A stretch of DNA of 64,000 bases, taken from positions 15,068,001 through 15,132,000 of the forward strand of contig OU612075.1 in the NCBI GenBank assembly GCA_914767715.1. Direction: 5' to 3'. Numbering within the stretch: position 1 is the first letter of the stretch; every line of letters begins with the position of its first letter. Under the pieces are notes generated by a model. The model was not told where the DNA came from. It searched no databases and was given only the letters and a program-made list of their open reading frames with translations. This DNA comes from Membranipora membranacea. Its lineage: Eukaryota > Bryozoa > Gymnolaemata > Cheilostomatida > Membraniporidae. Below are positions 1 through 11,661 of the stretch, in pieces. Position numbers and translations under genes: made by a program.

Positions 1-1588
1 TATCCATTAAAGTTGGTAGTTTTGGTCATCGATGTCAATACTGCTAGTAAGATAAAATTCGAGATTATCGAGATGGTAATGTGAAGCTAGTCAGGATGAG
101 TAGTGTAATATTTGTTTTTGAACACTAGACACCAATCCTAAAGTGCTCTACTCTACTCATACAATACCTACTCTCATATATTATTTATTTTTCCTACTCC
201 TCCCGCTAAAATATCGCCTTAGCCTTAAATATTGTCTTATCTTAGCGTTCTCTTTCAAATTCCTAACATCAATCTCCGTGATAATCAAAAGGCAAACTTT
301 TCCGAAATTATTTTACAATAATCTTTTCTGGAAGTTATCATCATTTTGTAAGTTACTGCAAAGCCTCAAATATCGGTCATACATCCAACAGATCAGTCAC
401 ATCTGCGGTGCATTCAGCTTCATCAAGGAATTTGAGATGATCCAACTTATTAAAGATACATTTCCTAAAATAGCCTAATTACTGTGTAGTAGGTTATTAG
501 ATAACTATTGCAGATTATCATAATAGCATCAAATAAGATACCTGCTGATTCTTGCCGTAGATTTATCTTTGACTACGATAGATCCTGAATGGATCATCGA
601 GGATTGAACACACAACCTGGATTAAGGCTCACAGAAGTAGATTTTCAATGGAAATCTGCACAAGAACTGGCTGATCTTATTTAGCAAGGCTGGCCTGACA
701 ACGCCTCCTTCTTTCGTGGCCAAAGCCGATGGCAAGACAACTCTCCTCATCTATATCCATACACAGTTTCGTCCAGCCCTCCCAGCCCTCATGTATTTCT
801 CATGCGTAAGTGAGAATAACAAGAGAAAGTCAGATTTCCACATCAACAAAGGGAAATCAATGAAATGTCAGGATATCAGATTTTAAAGTTTTAAAGATTT
901 GTTTATGTAACAGACAGGTGCAATTTCAGGATTTGCGAATTCATTCACCTACTAAGAATTGTATCCATAACAAATTTAATTGACGAGAAGCATAATCAAC
1001 TGTTTGAAACTTACACTTTGTATGTAAGACGGCAGAAATTATTATCTTCTGAACGCCCTGATTTGTAACGAACACCATTTAACACTGTTACATGGCATAC
1101 AAGCTGTACCTACATGATTACATCACAGATTAGGCCTGGATATCGTTCTCTGTAGTGCCTCACGTAGCACTTACTCTATTCATCTGGTTTGTAACAGCTG
1201 CCTGTTAACTCATTTACTCATCCATTGTGGGTTGCCATTATTCTCCGACATATGGTGGAGATATTTTGTTCTGACTGACACGAGATTGTCAGGTCGAAAC
1301 TCTCTCGGTGCACAATTAGATTTAAAGTACAGCTTAGAAGAGCTGGCAGCAGAGAAAATAACAGTGAGCTAGACAACCTGGCACTGGCCAGTTCGTACTT
1401 CTCTTACGTACAAAAAATAGTGATCATTGCTTCTCTGGAGTATCTACCACTTAGTCCTCCTCTGGAGAACGTGAGGCTGAGAGAGACACACCTCCGCGGA
1501 TATCGATTACTAGCTCATGACATCAGGATTGACGTCTGAGAATTTGTCAAATCTACCTTAATATTCGTGTGGCAGCGAAGGGTAGTCG
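1..1588. other. Upstream intergenic region, no gene seen
   Basis: I see no coding exon with credible splice sites or codon bias here; the open frames are AT-rich and without recognisable domains. The last few hundred bases should hold the promoter and 5' UTR of the TIR gene that starts at 1589, but I could not identify a clear TATA box. An in-frame TAG at 1583-1585 closes the frame just before the chosen ATG. Confidence 0.5.
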
Positions 1589-4500
1589 ATGGGCAAACAC
1601 GGATACAAAGGATTCATGAAGGCTAATCGAGGCAGCGGAGGAGGCGCTGCTAAAACTCACTCCCACCAGCCTACCCACAAAACATCCCACAAACTTCACC
1701 ACAAACACAACGTCACACTGCATATGGTCAGCCAGGCTCAGGCTATCGCTGGTAAATCTGTAGCATTAAATGATGACATATATTCATGACATACTGTTTG
1801 TTATTGCACTTAGCCATTGTTCACTAATTATTCACCTACATTGAAATTCAACAAGCACCAATTATCCTAATTTCACCATCGATTTCTTTCTCTAATGGCC
1901 CCTATTTACTCATCATAGACAAAAACAAATCTCAGTTCCACATCTTTCATTCTCAACCTATCGGTGCCTTCAACTCTGATTAACCTTTTCACAATGTTTT
2001 GAGTGTGCATTTTTAAGGAAACATTATCATGGAGGTTTTGCATAGAGATGTAAACATTTTGATCATCATCAGCAATGTTGTTGTTGTTGTTGACGTGAGT
2101 TTGTATGTTGAAATTTCAGCAGGGCACGGTGACTTCCTGTCAGAGTTAAGCTCTGACTGCGATGAACTGGATGAAGGTGCTTATAGTAAATAATAATGAC
2201 CCTTTCTATTCCCTGAGTTTACCTACAGCCCGTACTCTCAGACTACCAGAGGCTGATTTAACTCTATTGTTCTTCATAGTGCTAACAAAACCTAATGCTA
2301 ACAGAATTACTGCACCAAGAGTCATCATGTTGTAACATAGCCCAGCACAACTACAGTATGAAATGAACCATGAGAGCTACCCATTATATAGTGATGTTAG
2401 CACTTTTGTTGAACAGATACGTTAGTCAACCTTTAGCCATGTTCTGTGATAGAGCAGAGTATGGCTAGTGCTCAGTCTGACAGAATGGGGTGTAGGAGGA
2501 ACTCTATAGATTGTAGCCTCTCGATGTTTTCTCCCTCTCTCCCTGTTACACTTTTCCAGCCTGTTAATGCATCACTGCGTAATCTGCTGCAGATTGTGTC
2601 TGTCTGTTTGAGCTCTCATACTTACCCAGGTGTGACTGTGACAGTGATTTGTCCCCTCTTGTCTTGTTGACTCGCTCCTGTGATTTATAGTATAGAAAAT
2701 CCAAATTTCAAACTTTTAATGATTTTGTGGTTTGGCTAGTAGTTTTTATAATGTGTGCATTTTGGCGACCAAATTTACAGCCCAAAACTAGGAATTGCTT
2801 GGTAGTTACCAGATTTAGATTTATAATACCCCAACTATTTGGATTAGATAAATATCTTGTCACGTCCTAGTTAGAATTAGACAGGTACAACACCTAAAAA
2901 TAATCCAGCAATGCTGAGGAAATTACTGTATTAAACCACAGATTATGATTATTATTGACTTTGTATAGTTCCTGAGGATGTCATGGCCGCTATCGGTAAA
3001 ACTTTCATTTTTGACTCCACACTGATTTGTCAATCTAAATATTTTTCTCTCTCATTCTCAAAATATTTGTTTCACCAGACTTAATATAATATGAGTTACA
3101 TGATATCTTACCAAGGTATCATGGTTCTTCTGAACTATTATCTCCCAAAAACTCACTGTTGTAAAATCATGAACAGAAAAATTACCATCAGTTTCAATAA
3201 AGATTTTAATCTGAATGGTTTATTGAGATGTGTAAAATGCTCTTTGAACTGTAGCCCTACACTTTATGCATTCTCACTTTTATATATATGGCCAATCTTA
3301 GTCATTTTAATCTTCCATACTTTTCACTTACCATTATATCTTATATTTATCACATAGTTAGAACTTTGACTCATTTTTGCACCACTCTTATTGATAACAT
3401 GTATTTTTGTATAGAGTATAACACTATAGCTGGAGAATGCCCTGAATTATTTGATGGGATGGAAAACCAGCTGAGTCGGTCTGAGAATGGTATCGGTACA
3501 CCTCCCTAAGTCCTGTTACATATATTTACATGTTGTTCAGCGCCTTAGACTATGTTTATAATTACATCACACTCATTCATTCATAGAACAGTATCTATAT
3601 AGCTTTGCTTATTATTAACCTGCCGAAGCCTCATACTTAGTTCAGATATAGATGTGATGCAGAAAAGGAGGGGTTGGTATTACGAGGATATGTCTGGCTT
3701 CAGGCACGCCCATCGTATGCCTTCATCTATGGTGTAGAGTTTTGTCCCTATTAATTCAAAGGTATTGACAGTTTTTGAAGATATATGGAGTTATGTTGTC
3801 ACTGATAAAAGGAAGATGACTCCCAATATCAATTTCACCTAGCAAGTTGATTTTCTATGCTTGATTGGATAAGGTGCAGCTCATGATATCGGGAGTAAGC
3901 TACCTCACAGCAAAGCAGATTGGGGTGTGTTAGTAGCGCAGTCTTCAGTAGAGAAATCTAGTAATGCTAGCCTCAGATCTTGCTTCAGTGCTTCATCCAG
4001 TAACGACTGGGGACAACTACTCCCCTATAGTTGCAGCAGCTCATTAACCGACCTTCCGGACATGGAAGGCAATGATCAACTTGGTATAGAGCATTACTGT
4101 CTCTGATTGGCTACGCTGGAGAGCATGCTCAGCTCTGATTGGTTGTACTTTTTGTTACGATATTCTCTGTTGTTTATTGTGTCAATTTGGATTCTTGGCG
4201 TCTCAAGTAGATGATTATATTGAGTGTGATGAATTCATGCAAGACACAAAAGCATGTTGATATTTTGAGCAACAGTATTTGCACTTTGAGTTCTTTCAAC
4301 TACTTTCTATTATCAGAGTTTCCTGAAGTTACTGCCTAGAGATCGATATTAATTTGGCGGCACCTTTCTGAAAAATATAGGAGCTGTACCCTTCATTCCA
4401 TCGAGGTTTTAATAGATCACTGAAGCTTTTTTATCGTAGCCATGGCTTCTAATAGCCCATTGCAATAGGACAATGCACACTTTATATATTTCAATATCTT

Positions 4501-7500
4501 TTGCTGTGCACGCATAACCTATCATTTTTTTCTTTGTTTCATTTTAAGTTGCTGTAATTCCTAGTATGAACAGATCAGATGATTTTAATTTTTTTTAGCT
4601 CTCTCAGGACACTGCATGCTAAACTAAATGAATGATCTTATGTTACAATGAATATGTATGTCTGAATTGTCGTTGTCAAAAAATTAGCAGGTTTCATACG
4701 GAACAGTTTATAAATGACATAGTTTGTTGCTCTGTGGTCATTCTAACACCTTGTTAATGACTTTGAGAAAACCTCACATGCCTGGAAAAAGCAAAAGTAA
4801 TTGACAATGTTGGCAGCTAAATAATAGATCATCACTATTATTTTAATATTTACTGACCACCAAGCTTTTAGAGAATGACCTAAAAATTTGTTGACCTCAT
4901 GACCTTTGGTGGTCTGCTGATGGACTGGTTCCTATAAATCTGTTGTGTTTTATAGGTAGTGACAGCGAGGATAATGAGTCGTTAGGCGATGCTGAGGATG
5001 AGGGAGAGATTGCTGATGGACCGCCCCCTCTCAAGTCAGACGATCACTATCATGTGTTCTTCTATCACTCTGCTAATAGTGAGGACCAGGACCAGATAGA
5101 ACACTACATGAGTATGATTGAGAACAGGTCAGTACCATTGTTTGCAGGTTAATTCAACTATGGTAAATGCAGTATACAATTTTGTCTGCATTTCTTCTGA
5201 GGAACTAGAGTTTCAAGCTTGACAAGCCAGGTACTGTCTTGGTCAAGAACACCAAACTTTTACAAGTTAACGTTCACAGTGTGTCACCACAGCCTAATGT
5301 AGCTTCTTTTTACACCCTCACTTTATGTGAATCTTTCTACAGTTTAACACCAAAAATAATCCCACCTGTGGGCCGTCTGACAAGACTCCCCACATAACAC
5401 AACAGCTGGGTTGTCTGGAATATTATAATCCATCTGCACAAGTTGTGAAACTCTGTTATACAGCACAACTTGTGTTCAAAATGTTGATAATACTCTTAAC
5501 TGCAAGCATAGAGTTTACTGTCCATAGCTTGGATCGATCCAATGATCCACACACACCTTCAAAAATAATCTTCAGTGTTTTCCTCCCAGCATTGTGTTTG
5601 TGTCGAATAAGTTACCTCTGCTGACAGTGTTAGTGTTTCTGTAGTTGTCCCCTCCCTAGTCAGGTAGAAAGAGTGACTCCTATTTGCAGGTAACATTTTT
5701 TTAAAGAAATATACCGCTTCAGTGCAGATATAAATTTTGTGGAACGATGGTGCTTTTTGCTAATCAGGAAAGATTTAATTGTTGACTCAATAAAGTTAAA
5801 CTCACATGGGAAGTACATGATCATACACCTTGGTACCTGTGATTGACTGCCATTATATTGGTTAATAATATAGCGCTGTTTATTATTCATAGTTTAACTT
5901 CTTGCAGCATATTAGATATCCTTAGATCTAGCTTGGTATCCAATTTGCAAGCTTCCAATTCATTGTCGAACCTATAGACTTAATAATAGTAATTAAGTCT
6001 ATGAGTGAACCTGAGGACTGGAGAGGGGAGAAACTCCAATTGCAGGCAAATTGGACCACACTTGATCTAAGATATCCTCTTTGCATTGTTCTGTGATTTT
6101 GTTATCCATGATTGTGTGCTGCGTTCTCTGTTTTCACTTTCTCACTTCTCTTTCTGATCATATTTTTTCGATATAATAGTGGTGAAAGGTATGAAAATGA
6201 ATTTAAGAATTGATTGCTTGCCATATCATTTTTCTTCCTGCCGAGTTTATTGTAACATTAACATCCCGTCTTATAGAAAAGACTAATGCGGAGTTGCCAC
6301 CCCTGACATTAGAAATTTGGGCGCGCAACTCCATTATATGAATGTGGCTGTTTGTGTTTTATATTTTTCGCCTATGTTGATAGTAAGTGGGAGATTTTTT
6401 GCTCATTGATGTTGTTTACATTTATATATAAGTTTATAGCCTCAACGTGCTAGGTAGGTGCCATTTAATAGATTTATGATGTCTTCATATTCACCAAGTT
6501 TGCTTGCTGACCTTTTTATAGTAACATTTTTGATAACCTGATGAGAATTTGATTCCCTGGAATTCTGTGTGGTGGCTGTAGCTAACAGTACGCCTTTGGT
6601 TTTTAGCCCGTATGACTTGAAGGTGATGAGTAATGAACGGGACTTTAAGTCGGACCTCTCACACACACAGAACTTGATGTTAGCTCTCGGGCTAAGTCAG
6701 CGTACTGTACTTCTGTGCAGCCAGGAGTTTATAGAGAGTGATCTCCAGCAGTTTGAGTCAGTGGCATACAGTGTTATGCCAGAGGTAGGTGTCTGATGTA
6801 AATGCTGAAGTGTTTTTGATTGTAACTAAACTAACATCATTGGGGAGCTAGAAGCACAATGCCTCCTAAAAAGCAGCAAGCTAAGAAACAGCCGCCTAAA
6901 AAGCAACCAGTCAAACCTGTTCCTAGGCCTACAGGGGCAGGGCCTAGTTCAGCTGGAGCTGGTAGGTCTTATGGAGGGGGAGTAAGCAGAGGCGGATGTG
7001 AGGTATGCTCCAAAAAATTTATTTATTTGCCAATTTGTATTGTTAAATATCATTTAAGGCAACAAATAATCCACCGTCCATGCTTCGGGGTGTGGCGCAT
7101 GATATGACCATCTGACTTTAATCAACCATTTTTTAATCAACATTCATGTCAGATCTTATTCAAAATGGCCATTAATTGCATCAATTCTATCGTATCATTC
7201 ACAGGAGGAGAGGAAAAATAAACTAGTACTGTTGATAATGCCTGATGTAGAGCTTCCACAGACACTAGAGAAGTTACCCAGAGCTTATTTTACCACAGAT
7301 CATGACTGCTATGATAGGCTCACTAAACTTCTCTCATCTCGTAAGTTCTCTCCTTCTGATATAGACTATCTGTACTTTTCCAACTTGTCTATATGTCATA
7401 CTTGTTTTCCCTTTTCTTTGTATTGTTCCTTGAGGTCTGTTTCTATGCTACTTGGTTGCGTTGAAGTGATGAACATGATAAAGTTAGTAAAATTTTCCCA

Positions 7501-10500
7501 AAGTTGTCATACAGTGTCATTTTACGTTGATTCACAAAGAACATATGCGGAAGCAGTACATAGCCTGTGTTATTGTTAATGTGCTGCTTACTCTGTTCAC
7601 CATCATATATAATTTATCTGTCTGTCTATGTTATATAGCACTGTCAGGTGAATCAGGGGTGGAGCCATCTGCACCACCACAAGAACACGCAGAGCACAGC
7701 AGAACTGGCTCCCCTCATGTCCATAGTAAAGACTCCACCAATCATAATACTCCAGCTTCTGATCAACCTCCTAAAGAACTCACTAGTAAGTGTCAATTAA
7801 TAGGACATGGAACCAACATTCCCATAATGCAATGTTTTGGAATTCCCAGAAAGGTAAGACCAAGCTATTAATTGATTATCTTTGACCTGATACGAGTGGG
7901 AATTCTAGGATAGTGCTTTGTGCCCTTCAAGAGTATTTGTGTCTGCTGTTACGTTCCATCACTGTGTATTGTTGGTCTTAGTTAGGTTGCGGTATACTGG
8001 ATTATAACTATAATTATTATTTTAGATTATCCTAATGGTGCTTTGATACGAAGAGTTACTGCATGTAAATATAAGGTCTTTGAGGCAGAATCTGATGGGT
8101 ATAACACATGGAATAGTCTCTGTCCTGAAAGTATGATGCTGTGTCCAAAACAAGAACCTGAATACAACACTCCTTTATCTCTGACCAGGAGAGGCCTCCA
8201 GGTATGTGTAATACAAATTTAATCGAGTTAAGAAATCTATTTTTACAATTGATACAAGGGAGGCTCTTAAAACCTTCTAATGAGCTTAAGCTTAAACACT
8301 CGCTTATACTGTTTTTTTCCTCAGCTCAGAACCTTATGTTGTAGGATTTTATCTTTCTCATGTAAATTTATAATGCTAGGATTATTGACCAAACACAGAC
8401 AATGCCTTGTGACCTTCGTTGTTTCAGCGATTGGTAAGTGGGGATAAAATCTGTTCCTTTCTGTATATCATTACTCTCATATCTATTGTCGATGACAAAC
8501 CTGTATTATCATCTGTTTGTAGATAACAAACACAGAGTTCGAGAGTATATTAACGTCACTGACAGAAGCTTCACATATTACATTCTTCCAGAAATCAGTA
8601 GAATGCTCATTACCTTGTCTCTTCTTATCTACTATGGTAGTTACTGCTGTCATCTGTTTTTCTCTCTGGTTCCTTGTTACTGGTGAGTCGTTTTACTTTG
8701 AGATTTGAACTGGTTTTTTACATAATAATCATCGCAACCAGGTAATGGTAATGACTATCCCACAATGCAACTCTGTGTTATTCCCAGTGACAGTTGGCCG
8801 ATGATAGCATACTAACCATGGACCTGATCAGCCTGGGAATATTGCTAAAGTTGCATTATAGGAACATTGTGATCAGGATATGTGAGATGCTTAGCTGGCA
8901 TGTGAAAAATTCCCCTACAGCCTGAGCTTGATGAACACTTTGTCCAGATCTAATATGCTCTCTCAAGTTACACAGATTTCCACATTTTCTGCCCATGACT
9001 GGATCTGCCAGATTCAGAAATTAAAAAGATAAATCTTATACTTTGTAGTAACCAAAACCTACACTATCATTTCCTAATTTTTATTTTGTGTATATAATCT
9101 TCCTCCATCTCATTCCTCATGTACAAACCAATGTTTTATAATTGTTATTACAGGTGCTGTGATTCATCACACAGCTGAAGGGGAGGGATACACAGATAGT
9201 ATATTCTGGAGTTTTATGATATTAGTATTCTTTATACCGTCTACTGTGGCACTTATTATGTTAGGAATACTTATTCATCTGGTCAATTATGTGAGTTTGT
9301 TATAATTTACTATTCCTGAACCTAAGAATCTACCTAAATATCATCTCTACCTCATAGTTGTCTCATCTTGGAAGTTCCACTAATTGCATTGAAATTTTCA
9401 AAGGCTTTGGATTGATCGATATATGCATCTCATCATCAGGAAATTTAAAACAGTGAAACAATAATGAGTCGATGAGGTCCCTAACTCCCTATGTGCACTG
9501 TAGCAGTTGACATTTTTGACAAACTTTTTAGGCCTGCTTACCTATCTAGGTCACAAACAGCTTTCCCGATTCCATCTTGACCTTTGAATACAGTCTTCTC
9601 ACAGATCCAACTAGACTTTGGTCATGAGTAGGGCTCACTCTGTCCTTGTGAGCTGTAGTTGCATATGTTATTGAACTCCACCAAATATTCTGCCTACATT
9701 CTAACATTCTTATTCATAATTTTAGAAATATCTCAAGTATAGACTAAAGATAGAAGAATTAAATAAGAGATTTAGAGAGACAAACTTAGTATTACATTGT
9801 CAGAGAGCTTACTGGCCCTGCTCTGCTAGACTTCAGCTTTACTTTATATACTACAACTTTGAACAGTGTCAGGTAAGAGAAGCATCAACCTGGTTAAATA
9901 TTAGGCACATCAATAGATGGACCCTGCTCGTTGGCTTTTAACCAGACATTGCATCATTTTTAATTCTTCATAACCATTTACAATCATTTTTGTGGTGGGT
10001 AGTTAATTCTGTTAGTTGACGTTGGCTGTTTAATCGGGAAAGTTATCTTTTTTCAAACTTGAAAATACACTCAGCAGATCTCATTGCAGCCCAGACCATG
10101 AGCTCCCTCAGCCATATAAATGACTTTCTATAGGGCATACTTTGATATTCACTGATATGTTTGGCACAGTTAGTGTGTCTAAATTTAGCTCGAAATGACA
10201 TTGACATGACTGTTCTCTCTTTTTGTAATTCCAGCAAACCTTATACTGTCATGTACATGATGATATGACTAATATAGATCACGCTCGAGATAAAACACAT
10301 CTAATGGGGAATGGAGATAGTACTACTCTGAAATTAGATAAAATAATGGTAAGTGTTACCACGAAATATGAATGCTTTAAAGGGACAGCCATTAACCTTA
10401 AATTCTTGTAATGGTCAGTTTTCTTGTCAGCCATTATTTGTAATTCAATTTTTGATTGTTTGATTCATTGATTTAGAGTTGAAGAATTAGGTTTTTGGTA

Positions 10501-11223
10501 CTTCATTCTAGAATTCTGTCTAGATTAGGAACCATCTTCTAGTTCTAGATTAGGAACAATCTTCTAGTTCCAATTAATGTTTACTCCTAGTTGGGATGAG
10601 AAGGTACTCAGTCATTAACTTCAATCTTCTTTCTTTTGTTGCAGAAACGTGTGAATACATTGACTAAAAAGTTTGAGTGGGATTATTTTGAAGCTCTCAC
10701 CAAAAACAGGCTGCCATATGTCGAAGAAAAAGAACACAGGAAAAAGGTATGTGAAAATAATTTACATTTTAACTTTGGATAGGAGTATTGTTCTCCTGCC
10801 TTGAAGGCACATTACTCCGACTACACAAATCAACATAATATATAATAGTATATCCACTTGTACACAATGAGATTCTCACATTTGCTGAGTCTTCATGAAA
10901 TCAATCATATTTGATAAACCGGTTCACAAAATCAGACTTGCCAAACGTAGTGCCACTTTTGAAAAAATGGGAGTTTTTCAGAATTCATGAAATTCTAAAA
11001 GTGATTTTTGTTACCTTTCTGTCCACAGGGGATGTGTTTCTGTCAGTATGTGTTACATAGAGAGATGGAGGACCCTCCCGTCTCTGTAGTCGAGGCTGTG
11101 AAAGACAGAGTTACGTCAATGAAGAAGAACGCGTTCAGCCGAAGCCACCGCAGGAAAACAGACGGATCACAAGTCTACTTATCCCCCTATAGTAACAATC
11201 AGGGTGTGGCTCATTTTGTCTGA
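1589..11223 (+). CDS. TIR-domain protein with two membrane segments (17 exons)
   Basis: Exons: 1589-1751, 2120-2176, 2969-2995, 3415-3489, 3880-4083, 4956-5127, 6607-6784, 7205-7340, 7639-7785, 8026-8201, 8428-8433, 8523-8682, 9154-9290, 9726-9872, 10235-10348, 10645-10746, 11029-11223. All have GT-AG borders and matching phases, giving 731 residues. The N-terminus is Gly/Lys/His-rich (1-55), then a Ser/acidic linker. A TIR-like domain covers about 206-337: it opens HYHVFFYHS, carries NERDFKSDL like the box 2 region of TIR proteins, then RTVLLCSQEF and KLVLLIMPDVE core strands. A Pro/His/Ser linker follows, then two hydrophobic segments (about 479-500 and 517-545) and a basic cytoplasmic-like tail. 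TIR domains act in innate immune signalling or NAD cleavage; the architecture with two C-terminal membrane segments is not one I recognise. Function and orientation are inferred. An in-frame stop just upstream supports the start. Confidence 0.8.
2117..2122 (+). promoter_or_regulatory. Tandem (NAGNAG) splice acceptor
   Basis: Exon 2 of the TIR gene is preceded by two consecutive CAG triplets, so splicing can end at 2119 or 2122. The two forms differ by one residue (Ala-Gly-His versus Gly-His) and keep frame. Confidence 0.5.
5974..6002. repeat. Short palindrome sharing the foldback-element end motif
   Basis: Two 11-bp arms, ATAGACTTAAT and ATTAAGTCTAT, flank a 7-bp loop inside a TIR-gene intron. 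The same ATAGACTTAAT word forms both ends of the foldback element at 31944-34494 and recurs near 57065, so this is probably a residual end pair of the same repeat family. Confidence 0.5.
6859..7002 (+). CDS. Possible alternative first exon of the TIR gene (Lys/Pro/Gly-rich)
   Basis: An ATG-initiated frame of 48 codons begins MPPKKQQAKK, continues Pro/Lys/Gln- then Gly/Ser/Ala-rich, and ends at a GTATGC donor at 7003 in phase 0. That phase matches the acceptor of the exon at 7205, which encodes the second half of the TIR domain. It cannot be an internal exon after 6607-6784, because the candidate acceptors just upstream put it out of frame. An alternative promoter and first exon giving an N-truncated TIR form is the simplest reading; an unrelated small frame is also possible. 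No known domain. Confidence 0.35.
8428..8433 (+). other. 6-nt microexon (Arg-Leu) in the TIR gene
   Basis: The six bases CGATTG lie between a strong acceptor (GTTGTTTCAG) and a consensus donor (GTAAGT). Flanking introns are phase 0, so the microexon adds or omits two residues without changing frame just before the first membrane segment. Confidence 0.45.
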
Positions 11224-11655
11224 TTTGTGTCTGACACGGATGAGTACAACTGAGATTAGAATGCCAAAATATTCCTCTCTATCATTCATATATTATAACC
11301 AAACCATTTTTCAGGCCAGCTGCCCCTTTGTTTTGTGAATTTCTCCCACAATGACCTCCAAGCGACCCCATCCATTTTAGTGCTAGGGTGAGAAACATTT
11401 TAAGAATTTTTTTATTGATGACGAATTCTCTCTTTAAAATCATGTCGCAAAACTTTGATCGGTGATTAAAATCTTAGTTTGATTGCGATACTCCACCCTA
11501 CTACTCCTCACTGCTGGCTTCTAAAGTGCACTGTAATCCGCACTGTGTAAATCCATAATATTTTTATACCATTTTGTTTGAACATTACCTATATATATAC
11601 AAAGCACACATATTTTCATATCATGTAGCTACTGGGAAACGTGCGAGTTATGTAG

Positions 11656-11661
11656 AATAAA
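11656..11661 (+). terminator. Poly(A) signal of the TIR gene
   Basis: AATAAA about 430 bases after the TGA at 11221-11223; the first clean signal downstream. Confidence 0.5.

Noticed and set aside
143-478. Hydrophobic open frame at the window start
   Set aside because: AT-rich composition gives hydrophobic codons by chance; no signal peptide logic, splice pattern or homology.
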